Assembly: GCA_023263785.1 (NCBI GenBank)
Contig: JALQUO010000001.1
Location: 248,001 to 312,000, forward strand
Direction: 5' to 3'
DNA length: 64,000 nucleotides
Source of the DNA: Rickettsiales bacterium
GTDB taxonomy: Bacteria > Pseudomonadota > Alphaproteobacteria > Rickettsiales > Midichloriaceae
Part shown: one piece after another, positions 38,946 through 50,400 of the stretch
Layout of the letters: each line of letters starts with the position of its first letter
Numbering within the stretch: the first letter of the stretch is position 1
Translations under genes and position numbers: made by a program
The notes under the pieces: model-generated
Told to the model about the DNA's origin: nothing
Seen by the model: only the letters and a program-made list of their open reading frames with translations
Databases searched by the model: none

Positions 38946-39695
38946 ATGGATAATACCAATTACAACCTTCTGGCAGCACAGGTTGGGACATTCAATAACG
39001 TCACAACCGTCTCAAATAACATAGCAAACGCAAACACTCCAGGGTATAAGGAAGATAACATGGTCTTTGAGAAGCATCTGACAAAAGACAAAAATGATAT
39101 GAACACAATGCCTCTGGATAGGGCTACGATTGTTGATAACAAGCCAGGGTCACTCAAGCAAACCAATAGGCAATTGGACTTTGCAATATCTGGTGATGCT
39201 CTCTTTACAATACAGACACCTCTTGGTGTTAGATATACAAGGAATGGGACTTTTACTATCAACAGTAACTACGAAATAGTCAATGCGGCAGGAAATAACG
39301 TTTTAACCGAAAACGGAGACATTATAACACTGAACACAGATGATACAGATATAATGATAGACTCTGAGGGCAGGATTTATGCTAGAGGAAGAACTCAAGA
39401 TAACTACCAAGAGCGGGCAAAACTAGGAATAGTTTCAGTTAGTAATCCGAAGATGTTGAGAAAGGCAGGTGATGGTAACTTTGTCATCGAAGGAAACACA
39501 GCTACAGTTAATCAAGCAGCTCCATCAACATATAAGATGCTACAGGGTTATGTTGAGGAGTCGAATGTCGTTCCGATAGTTGCAATGACAAATTTAGTTG
39601 AATTGCAACACAAGAGTGGTGAGGCAATAGCCCTCGGAAAACAGATTGATACAATCAATGCAAATCTTTATAATGTTTTGGCAAAGAGAGAGTGA
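38946..39695 (+). CDS. flgF: Flagellar proximal-rod protein FlgF
   Basis: FlgF forms part of the flagellar proximal rod. The N-terminal rod motif appears as VTTVSNNIANANTPGYK. The central stretch FAISGDALFTIQTPLGVRYTRNGTF and the C-terminal stretch LQGYVEESNVVPIVAMTNLVELQ are typical of FlgF/FlgG; the length (249) and the form of the N-terminus favour FlgF. No other flagellar gene is present in the window; flgG, the usual partner, does not follow. The stop overlaps the next gene's start. Confidence 0.87.
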   Translation: MDNTNYNLLAAQVGTFNNVTTVSNNIANANTPGYKEDNMVFEKHLTKDKNDMNTMPLDRATIVDNKPGSLKQTNRQLDFAISGDALFTIQTPLGVRYTRNGTFTINSNYEIVNAAGNNVLTENGDIITLNTDDTDIMIDSEGRIYARGRTQDNYQERAKLGIVSVSNPKMLRKAGDGNFVIEGNTATVNQAAPSTYKMLQGYVEESNVVPIVAMTNLVELQHKSGEAIALGKQIDTINANLYNVLAKRE

Positions 39696-40546
39696 TGAGA
39701 TTATTATTGCTCCTATTATGCATGCTGCTTCCTTTTAGGAGTCATGGAGATGAACTGAAGAAGATTGCAATCACACTTGATGATGTGCCAATGGAGTCCG
39801 GGAGAGTCTTCAAAGGACTTGATAGGACAAAGAGAATTATACAAACCCTAAAAGATTCAGATGTAAAAGTCGGATTATTTGTCATTGGGATTAATCTCAC
39901 AAGAAACAATGGGGAAAGACGCCTAGAAATGTATGATGAAGCAGGTCATATGATTAGTAATCATACTTACTCACATCCAGCCTGTAGAAAAACAGATGAC
40001 AAGAATTTTATCGCCAATATAAAAAAATGTCATGAGATGATAAGCTCATATAAGCATTTCAAACCTTTCTTCCGGTTCCCATACCTTGATGAATGCAAGC
40101 AGTTTTCTAAAAAAAATAAGAATGTAGAAAATACTTTAAATGAACTAGGTTACGAAAAAGCCTTTGTTACAATTGTAACTATCGATTGGTATTTCAACTC
40201 ATTACTTCAAAAAGCGCTGTGTAATGGAAAGAATGTTAACTATGATAATTTGAAGGAGTTATATCTACAAATGGTTCTTGAAGCTGTAAAAAAACATGAC
40301 AAGTCATTGATATCTCTGATTGGATATAGACCAGTACATAACCTTCTCTTTCATGAGAATGATATTACTGCGCTCTACCTTGGAGATGTAATTGAGATGC
40401 TCAGAGATAATGGTTGGACAATAGTAGATCCAGAAGAAGCATTTGCAGACCAAGACTTATCAAATAGGACTCAGAAAATTAGCTACAACGCAAATTCAAT
40501 TATCCCATATTATAAAAAACTTTTTTACATAAAAGTAATAGAGTAA
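39695..40546 (+). CDS. Secreted polysaccharide deacetylase (NodB domain)
   Basis: The signal peptide (MRLLLLLLCMLLPFRSHG) suggests a periplasmic or outside location. The NodB metal and catalytic motifs are KIAITLDDVP (Asp pair) and SNHTYSHP (His pair), and FFRFPY follows. The length is 283 residues. Substrates in this family include peptidoglycan, chitooligosaccharides and surface glycans; none can be chosen here. Its ATG overlaps the flgF stop (TGATG), implying co-expression with the rod protein, perhaps for wall remodelling, which is inference. Confidence 0.85.
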   Translation: MRLLLLLLCMLLPFRSHGDELKKIAITLDDVPMESGRVFKGLDRTKRIIQTLKDSDVKVGLFVIGINLTRNNGERRLEMYDEAGHMISNHTYSHPACRKTDDKNFIANIKKCHEMISSYKHFKPFFRFPYLDECKQFSKKNKNVENTLNELGYEKAFVTIVTIDWYFNSLLQKALCNGKNVNYDNLKELYLQMVLEAVKKHDKSLISLIGYRPVHNLLFHENDITALYLGDVIEMLRDNGWTIVDPEEAFADQDLSNRTQKISYNANSIIPYYKKLFYIKVIE

Positions 40547-40570
40547 AAATCAATAATGAGTGTTGTGTAT

Positions 40571-41287
40571 TTACATTACTAAACAACAAGTGTTGTTGGA
40601 TTGCTCTTGTGAAATTTCTGTCCATGCTTCGAGTGGTTGTGTTGGTTTTGTCTCTATAGATAATTCTTTTCTCTCTGTAGGAATTTTCCCCATGACAGAA
40701 TGGAATTCTAATAGCATAGACATAAATATCTCTATAAGAATACCTTCTTCTTCAAAATGTTGTATTTTTTCGTTGATGATTTTTGTAATTAATTCTATTG
40801 TTTCTGTAAACTTTTGCATTTGAGACTTTAGGTCAGTTACTGAAGCAACTACTGGATCTATAATTAATAAAGTCATTTTAAGTGTCTGAGATTTATCTTC
40901 TCCTAGTTTTCCTGTAACATCTCTTACCCTGCTTACTACTTTTGGTATTTCAAGCAAGTTTGTTTTATTTATTGAATCTATTTCATTTTTGATTAATTTT
41001 TCTATTTTTTTTATTCTATCTAATATAGAAAGTTGCCTTTCCGGATTTTCATTATCATCAAGTTCTTGAGCTTCAAAAGGTGATGTACTGAGATAAAATA
41101 GTTCTATTGAAGCCATTATTCTGTGTTCCCCCATCATTTGACCAAAACCAATACTGAAAATACTTTGTAATTCAGAATTATATGTTTTTAGATTCTCAAT
41201 AAATGAATTTACTTTGTTTCTACACTGAATTACATCAGCATAAGTATCTTGCAATTCAGGTGTAAAATTTTTCATTGTGATTTGCAT
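40571..41287 (-). CDS. Unknown helical protein with C-terminal CaaX prenylation motif (candidate host-targeted effector)
   Basis: I do not recognise a family for this 238-residue protein. It has no signal peptide or membrane segment; most of it looks like amphipathic helices and coiled coil. Its last five residues are Cys-Cys-Leu-Val-Met. Residues 235-238 (CLVM) are a textbook eukaryotic CaaX farnesylation box, with an extra Cys just before that could be palmitoylated. The only other Cys is near residue 22. Host-prenylated CaaX effectors are known from Legionella, and SifA in Salmonella. An effector delivered without a Sec signal is therefore inferred. The start is ATG at 41287, or at 41275. 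A TTGACA-type promoter lies upstream. Confidence 0.7.
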   Translation of the reverse strand: MQITMKNFTPELQDTYADVIQCRNKVNSFIENLKTYNSELQSIFSIGFGQMMGEHRIMASIELFYLSTSPFEAQELDDNENPERQLSILDRIKKIEKLIKNEIDSINKTNLLEIPKVVSRVRDVTGKLGEDKSQTLKMTLLIIDPVVASVTDLKSQMQKFTETIELITKIINEKIQHFEEEGILIEIFMSMLLEFHSVMGKIPTERKELSIETKPTQPLEAWTEISQEQSNNTCCLVM

Positions 41288-41318
41288 TATAAAGTTCTTA
41301 ATTTAATCCAATTTGTAT

Positions 41319-41346
41319 TCAATATCCTTAAAGATATTTTTGTCAA
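41319..41346 (-). promoter_or_regulatory. Sigma-70-type promoter of the CaaX-box gene
   Basis: On the minus strand a consensus TTGACA is followed after 16 bases by TATTGA. Transcription would start about 25 bases before the first ATG. The -35 box is perfect, the -10 box weaker. Confidence 0.5.
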
Positions 41347-41413
41347 GACGCATATTATAATTGCAGAGCTAAACAAAAATATGTTATTCTAAAAAAAATC
41401 CATAAAAATTATT

Positions 41414-42820
41414 ATGACAAAAATATGTGTTGCATATGGTGATGGAATAGGTCCAGAGATAATGACATCAGTCATTGCAATCTTAAAAGCTGCAAAGGTA
41501 GAGGTAGAATACGATGTAGTTGAAGTAGGTGAAAAAGTATATCTAAATGGAATATCTAATGGGATAAGCGATGATGCTTGGAATAAAATTCTTCAGAATA
41601 AAATCCTTCTGAAAGGCCCAATGACAACACCCCTCGGAGGTGGATACAAGAGCATTAATGTTACTCTCAGGAAAAAGCTTGGACTCTTTGCAAACGTTCG
41701 CCCTGTTGTTTCCTATAGCCCATTTATCAAATGCAATGCACAGAACATGGACGTTGTAATTGTCAGAGAAAATGAAGAGGATCTATATTCAGGAATAGAA
41801 TATCAAACAACTGAAAACTCTTATGTTGCAGTCAAACTTATCTCTGAGAGTGGCTCAAGAAAGATCATAAAATATGCATTTGACTATGCAGTATCAAACG
41901 GTAGGAAAAAAGTCACTTGCATCACTAAAAATAATATTATGAAACTATCAGATGGAGTTTTTGCAAGGATATTCGATGAAGTCGCAAAAGATTACCCACA
42001 GATAGAAAATAACCATATGATTGTCGACATAGGATCAGCTAGGATAGCTAGCAAGCCAGAATCCTTTGATGTCATAGTCACATTGAACCTCTATGGAGAT
42101 ATCATCTCAGACATAGCAGCTGAGGCAGCTGGTGCAGTAGGCATAGCAGGCAGTGCAAACATCGGAGGAGATTACGCTATGTTTGAAGCAGTCCATGGAT
42201 CAGCACCTGACATATCTGGACAAGGAAAAGCAAATCCTTCTGGTCTGTTGAGCGCAGCCATAATGATGCTCAGACATCTCAAGATGCATGAAAAAGCAAA
42301 TCTTGTGGAAAATGCTTGGCTTGCAACAATTGAAGATGGAGTACACACTGCTGATTTATATAGTGGCACTGGCAAGTTAGTCTCAACTACTGCATTCACA
42401 GAAGAAGTAATCAAAAGAATTGGAACAAAACCAAAGACTTTGAAGGCTTCTGAGAAGCAAGCCGGTGAAGTCCTAAATAAATTGATACAAACACCACACA
42501 AGAATCATAAAGTCGTCGGTTGCGATGTATACATCAGAAGCGCAAACACAAAAGATTTCCATAACATACAAAACCTTCAGACAGATAATTTGAGACTTAC
42601 TTTTATAGGATATAAAGGTCTTGTGATATGGCCAGGATCATCAAAAGATGCTGAGTTAGATATGTTGCAATTAAGATTCATTTCTACATCTGAAATATCT
42701 CAAAACGAAATAATTAAGCTACAGCAGCTAATCAATAATGCAAACCTCGAAATAGTAATGCTTAATACTCTGTCGGAATATGATGGAAAGCAAGGTTTTA
42801 GTAAAGGACAAGGAGAGTAG
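41414..42820 (+). CDS. icd: Isocitrate dehydrogenase, Rickettsia-like long form
   Basis: This TCA-cycle enzyme oxidises isocitrate to 2-oxoglutarate. Visible elements: AYGDGIGPEIM, KGPMTTPLGGGYKSINVTLRK (phosphate/isocitrate Ser and Arg), NVRPV, VIVRENEEDLYSGIEY, NLYGDIISD and HGSAPDISGQ. Residues 1 to about 340 are the catalytic domain; a further 130-residue C-terminal region is present, as in the Rickettsia enzyme, which it resembles closely. NADP is the likely cofactor by homology. It has 468 residues and a leader without a Shine-Dalgarno sequence. Confidence 0.92.
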   Translation: MTKICVAYGDGIGPEIMTSVIAILKAAKVEVEYDVVEVGEKVYLNGISNGISDDAWNKILQNKILLKGPMTTPLGGGYKSINVTLRKKLGLFANVRPVVSYSPFIKCNAQNMDVVIVRENEEDLYSGIEYQTTENSYVAVKLISESGSRKIIKYAFDYAVSNGRKKVTCITKNNIMKLSDGVFARIFDEVAKDYPQIENNHMIVDIGSARIASKPESFDVIVTLNLYGDIISDIAAEAAGAVGIAGSANIGGDYAMFEAVHGSAPDISGQGKANPSGLLSAAIMMLRHLKMHEKANLVENAWLATIEDGVHTADLYSGTGKLVSTTAFTEEVIKRIGTKPKTLKASEKQAGEVLNKLIQTPHKNHKVVGCDVYIRSANTKDFHNIQNLQTDNLRLTFIGYKGLVIWPGSSKDAELDMLQLRFISTSEISQNEIIKLQQLINNANLEIVMLNTLSEYDGKQGFSKGQGE

Positions 42821-42832
42821 TCAAGTTATTGA

Positions 42833-43351
42833 CTACCTCAGAACATAAAATATAGCACCAGCATAAATTCCAGCGATCACATCATCTAGAATGACGCCAA
42901 CTGCGTTTTTCCAATACCGATCTATTAGTGATATGTAGAGTGGCTTAGTTATGTCAAAAAACCTGAAAGGAATAAAACCGCAAATGAACATGTATGTGAC
43001 AATCATACTGTTGCTTGTATCAGAAGTAAGAAGAAAGAATTTAGTAAGAGCGCTGCCAATCCATTCATATGCAATGACAAATGTAACAAGCTGTCCTATG
43101 ACCTCATCAACAACTATTGACTGATCATCAATTATATGGGTTTTTTCATGGTATTTCCTGATTGCAAAGAATCCGATGAGACATAAGAAAATAATGAAAA
43201 ATAACATCATTCCACGAGCTTCAGCTGGGGTCTCAGAACTCATAACTGCAAAGTAAAACAGTGGATAAGCACCGAGTGACCCAATCGTGCCTGGCATGAA
43301 GCTAGACTTCCCTAGCCCAAACCATGTTGAAATTATTTCATACCATCTCAT
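42833..43351 (-). CDS. pgpA: Phosphatidylglycerophosphatase A
   Basis: PgpA removes phosphate from phosphatidylglycerol-phosphate at the inner membrane. The signatures are STWFGLGKSSFMPGTIGSL, VVDEVIGQLV and FDITKP, then ILDDVIAGIYAGAI, with about four hydrophobic segments. The 172 residues are normal. It follows rpoC by 23 bases in the same direction, a place usually held by rpsL. Confidence 0.93.
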   Translation of the reverse strand: MRWYEIISTWFGLGKSSFMPGTIGSLGAYPLFYFAVMSSETPAEARGMMLFFIIFLCLIGFFAIRKYHEKTHIIDDQSIVVDEVIGQLVTFVIAYEWIGSALTKFFLLTSDTSNSMIVTYMFICGFIPFRFFDITKPLYISLIDRYWKNAVGVILDDVIAGIYAGAIFYVLR

Positions 43352-43374
43352 GCGTAAGAGTTATCAGTTTTGAA

Positions 43375-46300
43375 TTAAAAGTTTTCAGCTTCCTTTTTGA
43401 TTTTACTCTTATGGAAACCAGTTCCTGCTGGTATGAGCTTACCAACAATGATGCTTTCTTTCAATCCATGCAATTCATCCTGTTTACCTTCTAGAGCTGC
43501 TTCTATCAAGACTTTAGTTGTGTCTTGGAATGATGCAGCTGAGAAGAATGACTGAGTTTGTAATGAAGCTCTTGTGATTCCTTGTAGGATATTTTTACCA
43601 ACAGCTGGTTCATATCCAAGCTTCACAGTTTTTTCATTCACTGCTTCGAACTCACTCTTATCTACTTGCTCACCAGCTAGGAATGTTGTACCTCCTGGAT
43701 GAACGATCTCGATCTTTCTTAGCATTTGCTTCACAATGATCTCTATGTGTTTATCATTGATTGTTTCACCTTGAAGTTTATAAACCTGCTGCACCTCACG
43801 CACTATATAGTTAGCAAGAGCCTCAATACCCATTACCTGAAGGATATCGTGTGGAGAAGGATTTCCTTCCATCAACATGTCTCCTTTTTTAACGAAATCA
43901 CCTTCAGTCACAGTGATATGTCTGCCACGCGGCACGAAGTATTCAGTGAATTCCTCTGGATTCTCTTGATTACGTACAATGATACGCCTCTTAGATTTAT
44001 AATCCTTTCCGAATTCAACCATACCATCGCTTTCACTTATTACTGAGTGATCCTTTGGCTGTCTTGCTTCGAATAGGTCAACAACGCGAGGAAGACCACC
44101 GATAATATCTTTGTTCTTAGATGATTCTTTAGGTATACGAGCAAGAATGTCACCTGCTTGTACCTCCTGTCCATCTGCAACACTCAGAATCGCATCAACA
44201 GGGAGGAAGTAACGAGCTTCCAGGCCATTAGCTAGAGTTAAAACATTTCCTTTTTCGTCATATAGAGCGATTCTTGGACGTAGGTCATTATTTCCTTTAC
44301 CAACACTCTTACCATCAATCACGATTCTATTGATAACCCCAGTGATGTCATCTTGTATTTCATGCATAGAAATCCTATCTACTAGGTCTATGAACTTAGC
44401 TATACCAGTCTTTTCAGTTATAATTGGTACTGTAAATGGATCCCATTCTGCAAGCTTCTGAGTTGCTTCTACTTTATCTCCATCTTCAAATAATAACCTT
44501 GAACCATAAGGGATTTTATATCTAGCCTTCTCGTATCCATGGTTATCATAAATCATAACCTCACAGTTACGACTCATGACTATTTGTCTATTTTTGCTAT
44601 CGAAGACAGTATTTTTATGTGAGAATTTCACTTGTCCACTATGAGAAGCTATAGCACTTGACTGAGTACTTGTTTTCTGAGCAGCACCACCTATGTGGAA
44701 AGTTCTCATTGTTAGCTGTGTACCTGGTTCACCGATAGATTGCGCAGCTATGATACCTACTGCCTCACCTAAGTTTACCCATTCACCTGTTGCTAGATCT
44801 CTACCGTAACATTTGCCACAAATTCCTTTTTTTGTCTTACATGTTAGAACTGATCTGATCTCAATCACATCTATCCCAGCTTCATCAATCATTTCTACCT
44901 CACGCTCACCAATCATATCTCCAGCAGATATCATCAACTTGTTTGTAATTGGATGGAATATTTCCTTTGCAGATACTCTACCAAGGATTACTTCTCCGAG
45001 AGCGGTTGTTATCTCACCGCTTTCTATGACAGGTCTAGCTATGATTCCTTCCTTTGATCCACAGTCATTTTCAATAACAACACAATCCTGTGCAACGTCA
45101 ACAAGTTTCCTTGTAAGATAACCTGAGTTAGCTGTCTTTAAAGCTGTATCTGATAAACCTTTACGTGCACCATGTGTTGATGTGAAGTATTCAAGAACTG
45201 TCAACCCCTCTTTGAAGTTGGATTTGATTGGGTTCTCAATAATCTCACCTGATGGTTTAGTCATAAGACCTCTCATTCCAACCAACTGCTTGATCTGTGC
45301 AGCACTACCACGAGCTCCAGAGTCAGCCATCATAAAGATACTGTTGAGTGTATGTCCTATGCTATCTCCAGTATCAAGTTTCTGCCCAGATATAATCTTC
45401 ATGGCATCATTACCGATCTTATCTGTACATCTTGACCATGTATCGACTGTTTTGTTGTATTTCTCACCAGATGTTATGAGACCTTCAGCATATTGCATGT
45501 CATATTGCTGTACCTCATGCATTGCTTCATTTATGTATTTGTCTTTTGTTGGAGGGATGACCATATCATCTTTACCAATCGATAGACCAGCCTTACAAGC
45601 ATATCTAAAGCCAAGCTGCATTATTTTATCTGCAAAGATGACTGTGCTCTTTTGACCACATAGCCTGTAAACTATATATATTAAGTTAGAAACCTCTTTT
45701 TTGTTTAAAACTTTGTTTATCTGGTCAAAGCTGACGCGACCATCTTGCGGTAGTAATTCAGAGATTAGGACACGTCCAGGAGTTGTATCAAGAAGATATT
45801 CCATCACCTGACCATCAACACCCGTTACTTTACAGCGGCATTTAATTTTTGCATGTAATGAAACTTTTTTGTTATTCAGGGCATGCTCTACCTCAGATAT
45901 CCCAGAGAAGAACATACCTTCACCAAGCTGATTAGGAAGCTCAAGACTTAAATAATAGAGGCCGAAGATGATGTCCTGAGAAGGAACTATGATCGGCTTA
46001 CCATTCGCTGGGCTAAGAATGTTATTTGTAGACATCATTAGAACCCTTGCCTCTAGCTGTGCTTCAATTGATAAAGGTATGTGAACTGCCATCTGATCTC
46101 CATCAAAGTCTGCGTTGAAAGCAGCACAAACAAGAGGATGTAACTGGATAGCTTGTCCCTCTATGAGAATCGGTTCAAACGCCTGAATACCAAGTCTGTG
46201 AAGGGTTGGAGCTCTGTTTAACAATACTGGATGTTCCCTCACAACATGCTCCAGAGCATGTAATGCTTCAGGTCTTTTTGATGTTATCATCTTATGAGCA

Positions 46301-47478
46301 GATCTGAGAGTCGCCGCAGCACCTGTCATCTCAAGTCTGGCAAGTACAAAAGGCTTAAATAACTCCATTGCCATACTTTTTGGTAAACCACACTGATGCA
46401 GCTTTAGTTCTGGTCCTACAACGATCACAGAACGCCCTGAATAGTCAACACGCTTACCAAGAAGGTTTTGTCTAAATCTACCTTGTTTTCCTTTTAACAT
46501 GTCTGCTAAGGCTTTGTAAGGTCTCTTATTAGAGGCTCTCACTGCCTTTGACTTTCTGCCGTTATCGAAGCATGCATCAACTGATTCCTGAAGCATTCTC
46601 TTCTCATTCCTGACTATGATGTCTGGAGCTTTTAGATCTATTAGCTTCTTCAGTCTGTTATTTCTATTTATAACCCTACGATATAATTCATTCAGGTCTG
46701 ATGTAGCGAACCTGCCACCGTCAAGCATCACAAGAGGTCTAATGTCAGGTGGTATAACTGGCATGACTTCTAGAACCATCCATTCAGGTCTATTATGTGA
46801 TTCTATAAAGCCTTCTATGAGTTTTAGTCTTTTTACAATCTTCTTACGCTTTATTTCTGATGAAGTGTTGCTGAGTTCAGTACGCAACAGGGTTCTTTCA
46901 GCATCAAGGTCAATATTTGAAAGAATCTTTCTAATACCTTCTGCACCTGTTCCAGCATCAAAAGCATCATCGCCTAGCTCATACTTTGCATCATGATATT
47001 CATCTTCAGAGATCAACTGATTGTTTTTGAAATTTGATACCCCTGGATCATAAACAATGTACAGTTCAAACTGTAATACCTTGTCTATGGATTTTATAGC
47101 CATATCAAGGAGTGTACATATACGAGATATGAACCATGGATGTACGACTGGTGCAGCAAGCTGTATGTGTCCCATTCTTTCTCTACGGACCTTTGATGTT
47201 GTGACCTCAACACCGCATTTCTCACAGACTATGCCACGATGCTTCATTCTCTTATACTTTCCACACAAGCACTCATAATCTTGGACTGGGCCAAAAATCC
47301 TTGCACAGAACAAACCACGTGGCTCAGGTTTTGTTGTACGATAGTTGATTGTATCTGGACGAGATACTTCACCAAAAGACCATGAAAGGATGGTTTCTGG
47401 TGATGCTAGTGAGATCCTAATCTTATTAAAAGCATTTAGGCCATCAGTCACATTAAAATAACTAGAAAATACACTCAT
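43375..47478 (-). CDS. rpoC: RNA polymerase subunit beta-prime
   Basis: This is the catalytic large subunit of RNA polymerase. The N-terminal zinc finger is [20 protein letters not shown]; the active-site Mg loop is [13 protein letters not shown]; the second Cys cluster is [14 protein letters not shown]; the trigger-loop region follows ([16 protein letters not shown]). It has 1367 residues, a typical alphaproteobacterial length. It lies 13 bases after rpoB. rpsL, rpsG and fusA, which commonly follow, are missing. Confidence 0.98.
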   Translation of the reverse strand: MSVFSSYFNVTDGLNAFNKIRISLASPETILSWSFGEVSRPDTINYRTTKPEPRGLFCARIFGPVQDYECLCGKYKRMKHRGIVCEKCGVEVTTSKVRRERMGHIQLAAPVVHPWFISRICTLLDMAIKSIDKVLQFELYIVYDPGVSNFKNNQLISEDEYHDAKYELGDDAFDAGTGAEGIRKILSNIDLDAERTLLRTELSNTSSEIKRKKIVKRLKLIEGFIESHNRPEWMVLEVMPVIPPDIRPLVMLDGGRFATSDLNELYRRVINRNNRLKKLIDLKAPDIIVRNEKRMLQESVDACFDNGRKSKAVRASNKRPYKALADMLKGKQGRFRQNLLGKRVDYSGRSVIVVGPELKLHQCGLPKSMAMELFKPFVLARLEMTGAAATLRSAHKMITSKRPEALHALEHVVREHPVLLNRAPTLHRLGIQAFEPILIEGQAIQLHPLVCAAFNADFDGDQMAVHIPLSIEAQLEARVLMMSTNNILSPANGKPIIVPSQDIIFGLYYLSLELPNQLGEGMFFSGISEVEHALNNKKVSLHAKIKCRCKVTGVDGQVMEYLLDTTPGRVLISELLPQDGRVSFDQINKVLNKKEVSNLIYIVYRLCGQKSTVIFADKIMQLGFRYACKAGLSIGKDDMVIPPTKDKYINEAMHEVQQYDMQYAEGLITSGEKYNKTVDTWSRCTDKIGNDAMKIISGQKLDTGDSIGHTLNSIFMMADSGARGSAAQIKQLVGMRGLMTKPSGEIIENPIKSNFKEGLTVLEYFTSTHGARKGLSDTALKTANSGYLTRKLVDVAQDCVVIENDCGSKEGIIARPVIESGEITTALGEVILGRVSAKEIFHPITNKLMISAGDMIGEREVEMIDEAGIDVIEIRSVLTCKTKKGICGKCYGRDLATGEWVNLGEAVGIIAAQSIGEPGTQLTMRTFHIGGAAQKTSTQSSAIASHSGQVKFSHKNTVFDSKNRQIVMSRNCEVMIYDNHGYEKARYKIPYGSRLLFEDGDKVEATQKLAEWDPFTVPIITEKTGIAKFIDLVDRISMHEIQDDITGVINRIVIDGKSVGKGNNDLRPRIALYDEKGNVLTLANGLEARYFLPVDAILSVADGQEVQAGDILARIPKESSKNKDIIGGLPRVVDLFEARQPKDHSVISESDGMVEFGKDYKSKRRIIVRNQENPEEFTEYFVPRGRHITVTEGDFVKKGDMLMEGNPSPHDILQVMGIEALANYIVREVQQVYKLQGETINDKHIEIIVKQMLRKIEIVHPGGTTFLAGEQVDKSEFEAVNEKTVKLGYEPAVGKNILQGITRASLQTQSFFSAASFQDTTKVLIEAALEGKQDELHGLKESIIVGKLIPAGTGFHKSKIKKEAENF

Positions 47479-47491
47479 AATTTTATCTTAT

Positions 47492-50400
47492 CTATTTTTG
47501 ATCTGTTGATTCATCAGTTAGCAGTTCTAGATTCAAACACAGAGACTTTATCTCTTTTATCATCACATTAAATGACTCAGGTGTTCCATACTCGAAGTCA
47601 AGATCATTTCTTATGATATTCTCATATATCTTGATTCTTCCTGGGATATCATCTGATTTGACAGTTAACATCTCTTGAAGTGTGTAGGCAGCTCCATAAG
47701 CTTCTAGAGCCCAACATTCCATCTCACCAAACCTCTGACCACCAAAGTGTTGTTTACCACCAAGTGGCTGCTGAGTGACTAAGTTGTATGGACCTGTTGA
47801 ACGGGCATGGATTTTGTCAGCAACAAGGTGATCAAGCTTCAACATGTGAATATAACCAACTGTGACTTCTCTGTCGAAGTAGTCACCAGTTTTACCATCT
47901 ATTAGCTTTGATTGACCAGATGGGCTTACACCAGCGCTTTCAAGGAGACTTGATAGCTCGGCATCTGTCGCACCGTCAAATGGAGGTGTTGCCATAGGTA
48001 TTCCATCTCTCATTCCTTCTGCGTATTGCATGAGATCTTCTGATGACATTTTCGCTATTTTATTTCTTGTCTCTTTATCTGCTGCGTTTTCACTGCCATA
48101 TATTTCAATAAATTTCTCACGAATCTTCTCAACACTTTCTTGTGAATAAGCTGAATTTATTTTATCAACCATCTCACCTATTCTCTTGCCAAGACTCTTA
48201 GATGCCCAGCCAAGGTGTGCCTCAAGAATTTGGCCAACGTTCATCCTTGATGGTACACCGATAGGATTTAAAACTATATCAACTGGCGTTCCATCTTCTA
48301 AGAAAGGCATATCCTCAATTGGGACAACTTTTGAAACGACACCTTTGTTACCGTGTCTACCAGCCATCTTATCACCTGGCTGCAGTCTGAGCTTTCTCGC
48401 TATGTATATTTTCACAATCTTGAGTGCCCCTTGAGGAAAATGATCACTACTTTGAACCTTATCAGTTTTATGTTTCAATTCGTCAGCAAATTCCTTCTTT
48501 GTCTTTTCATATTTTGCCTGCAGATCTCTTATTTCATCAAGATTTTTCTCTACAGGTATATCCCATCTATGGCTTTTATCTATTGCAAAGAAAAACTTAT
48601 CATCAATAGTAATACCAGCATCAAAGCCTCTGTAAGATTCTAAGAGTTTCTGCCCTTCAAGCAATGAAAAAAGCTTATTTTCAATAGCTCTTTCTATTAT
48701 TGAAACTTGACTCTCATAATCTTTAGTTAATTGGTCTATTTCAGCCTTTTCAATTAAGATTGCGCGCTCGTTTTTCTCAACACCTCTTCTTGTGAAAACA
48801 CGAGCACCAATCACGATTCCTGATTCACCAGGAGGTACTCTCATAGATGTATCGCGCACCTCAGCTGCCTTTTCACCAAAGATAGCTCTCAAAAGTTTTT
48901 CCTCAGGAGTTAAAATTGATTCTGTCTTAGGAGTTACTTTACCAACTAGGATATCTCCTGCCTCAACATGAGATCCAACTGTAATTATTCCATCTTCGTC
49001 AAGAGCAAGTAAACTCTCTGGCGCAGCACCTGGTAGCTGCCTTGTTATCTCCTCTGGTCCTAATCTTGTATCTCTAGCAACAACTTCATGCTCTTGAATA
49101 TGAATTGATGAGAATTCATCTTCCTGTACTATTCTTTGAGATACAAGGATAGAATCCTCGAAGTTATATCCGTGCCATGGCATGAATGCAACCAAAACAT
49201 CCTTACCAAGTGCAAGCTCACCATTCTCTGTTGATGTACCATCTGCAATCACATCACCTGCTTCCACTCTATCACCTACATTTACAATAGGCTGCTGATT
49301 CATACAGGTTGATTTATTAGATTTCTGATACTTCATCAGTTTATAAACATCTATTCCAAAGAATTTATCACTGTCATTAACATCATCTGATCTAACAACT
49401 ATTTGGCTCGCATCAACTTGTTCAACAACACCTGATCTTTTAGCTATAACCACAGCACCAGAGTCGCAAGCAACTATTTTCTCCATACCAGTTCCAACTA
49501 CAGCTTTCCTACTTCTAAGAAGAGGTACCGCCTGTCTTTGCATGTTTGCTCCCATCAAGGCTCTGTTCGCATCATCGTTCTCAAGGAATGGAATAAGAGA
49601 TGCAGCAACAGATATAAGCTGCTTAGGAGAGACGTCTATGTATTGGACTTCTGCTGGGGTAGCTATACCAAACTCACCATATCTTCTACATGTTACTAAC
49701 TCATCCATCAACATGCCATTTTCATCAACTGTAGCACTTGCCTGAGCTATTATGTACTTACTCTCAACTATAGCTGAAAGCCTATGGATTTCTCTTGTAA
49801 CGCGACTATTCTCAACCTTGTAGTAAGGTGTATCAATGAATCCGTACTCATCTATCCCAGCATAGGTAGCTAGTGAGTTGATAAGACCTGTATTTTGACC
49901 TTCAGGAGTCTCAACAGGACAAATCCTTCCATAGTGAGTCAGGTGGACGTCACGCACTGCCATCCCAGCTCTATCTCTGCTCAAACCACCAGGTCCAAGA
50001 GCAGAAACCCTACGCTTATGAGTTACCTCAGACAGAGGATTTATTTGATCCATAAACTGAGATAACTGTGACGTACCAAAGAACTCCTGAATAATTGCTG
50101 ATAAGGATTTTGAATTTATCAGATCGTGAGGCATTACTGAGTCAAGATCAGCACTATTCATTCTTTCAAGTATTGATCTTTCTATTCTAACTAGTCCTAA
50201 TCTGAACTGATTTTCAATTAATTCACCAACAGGTCTTACCCTTCTATTACTTAAACTATCTATATCATCTACTTCACCATTGTTATCACGGAGATCAACA
50301 AGATGCTGCAAGACAGCTATTATATCTTCTTTTGTCAAACAAGTCATCTCTGTTGGAACCCCTAAGTCATGTTTCATGTTTAACTTCATTCTTCCTACAG

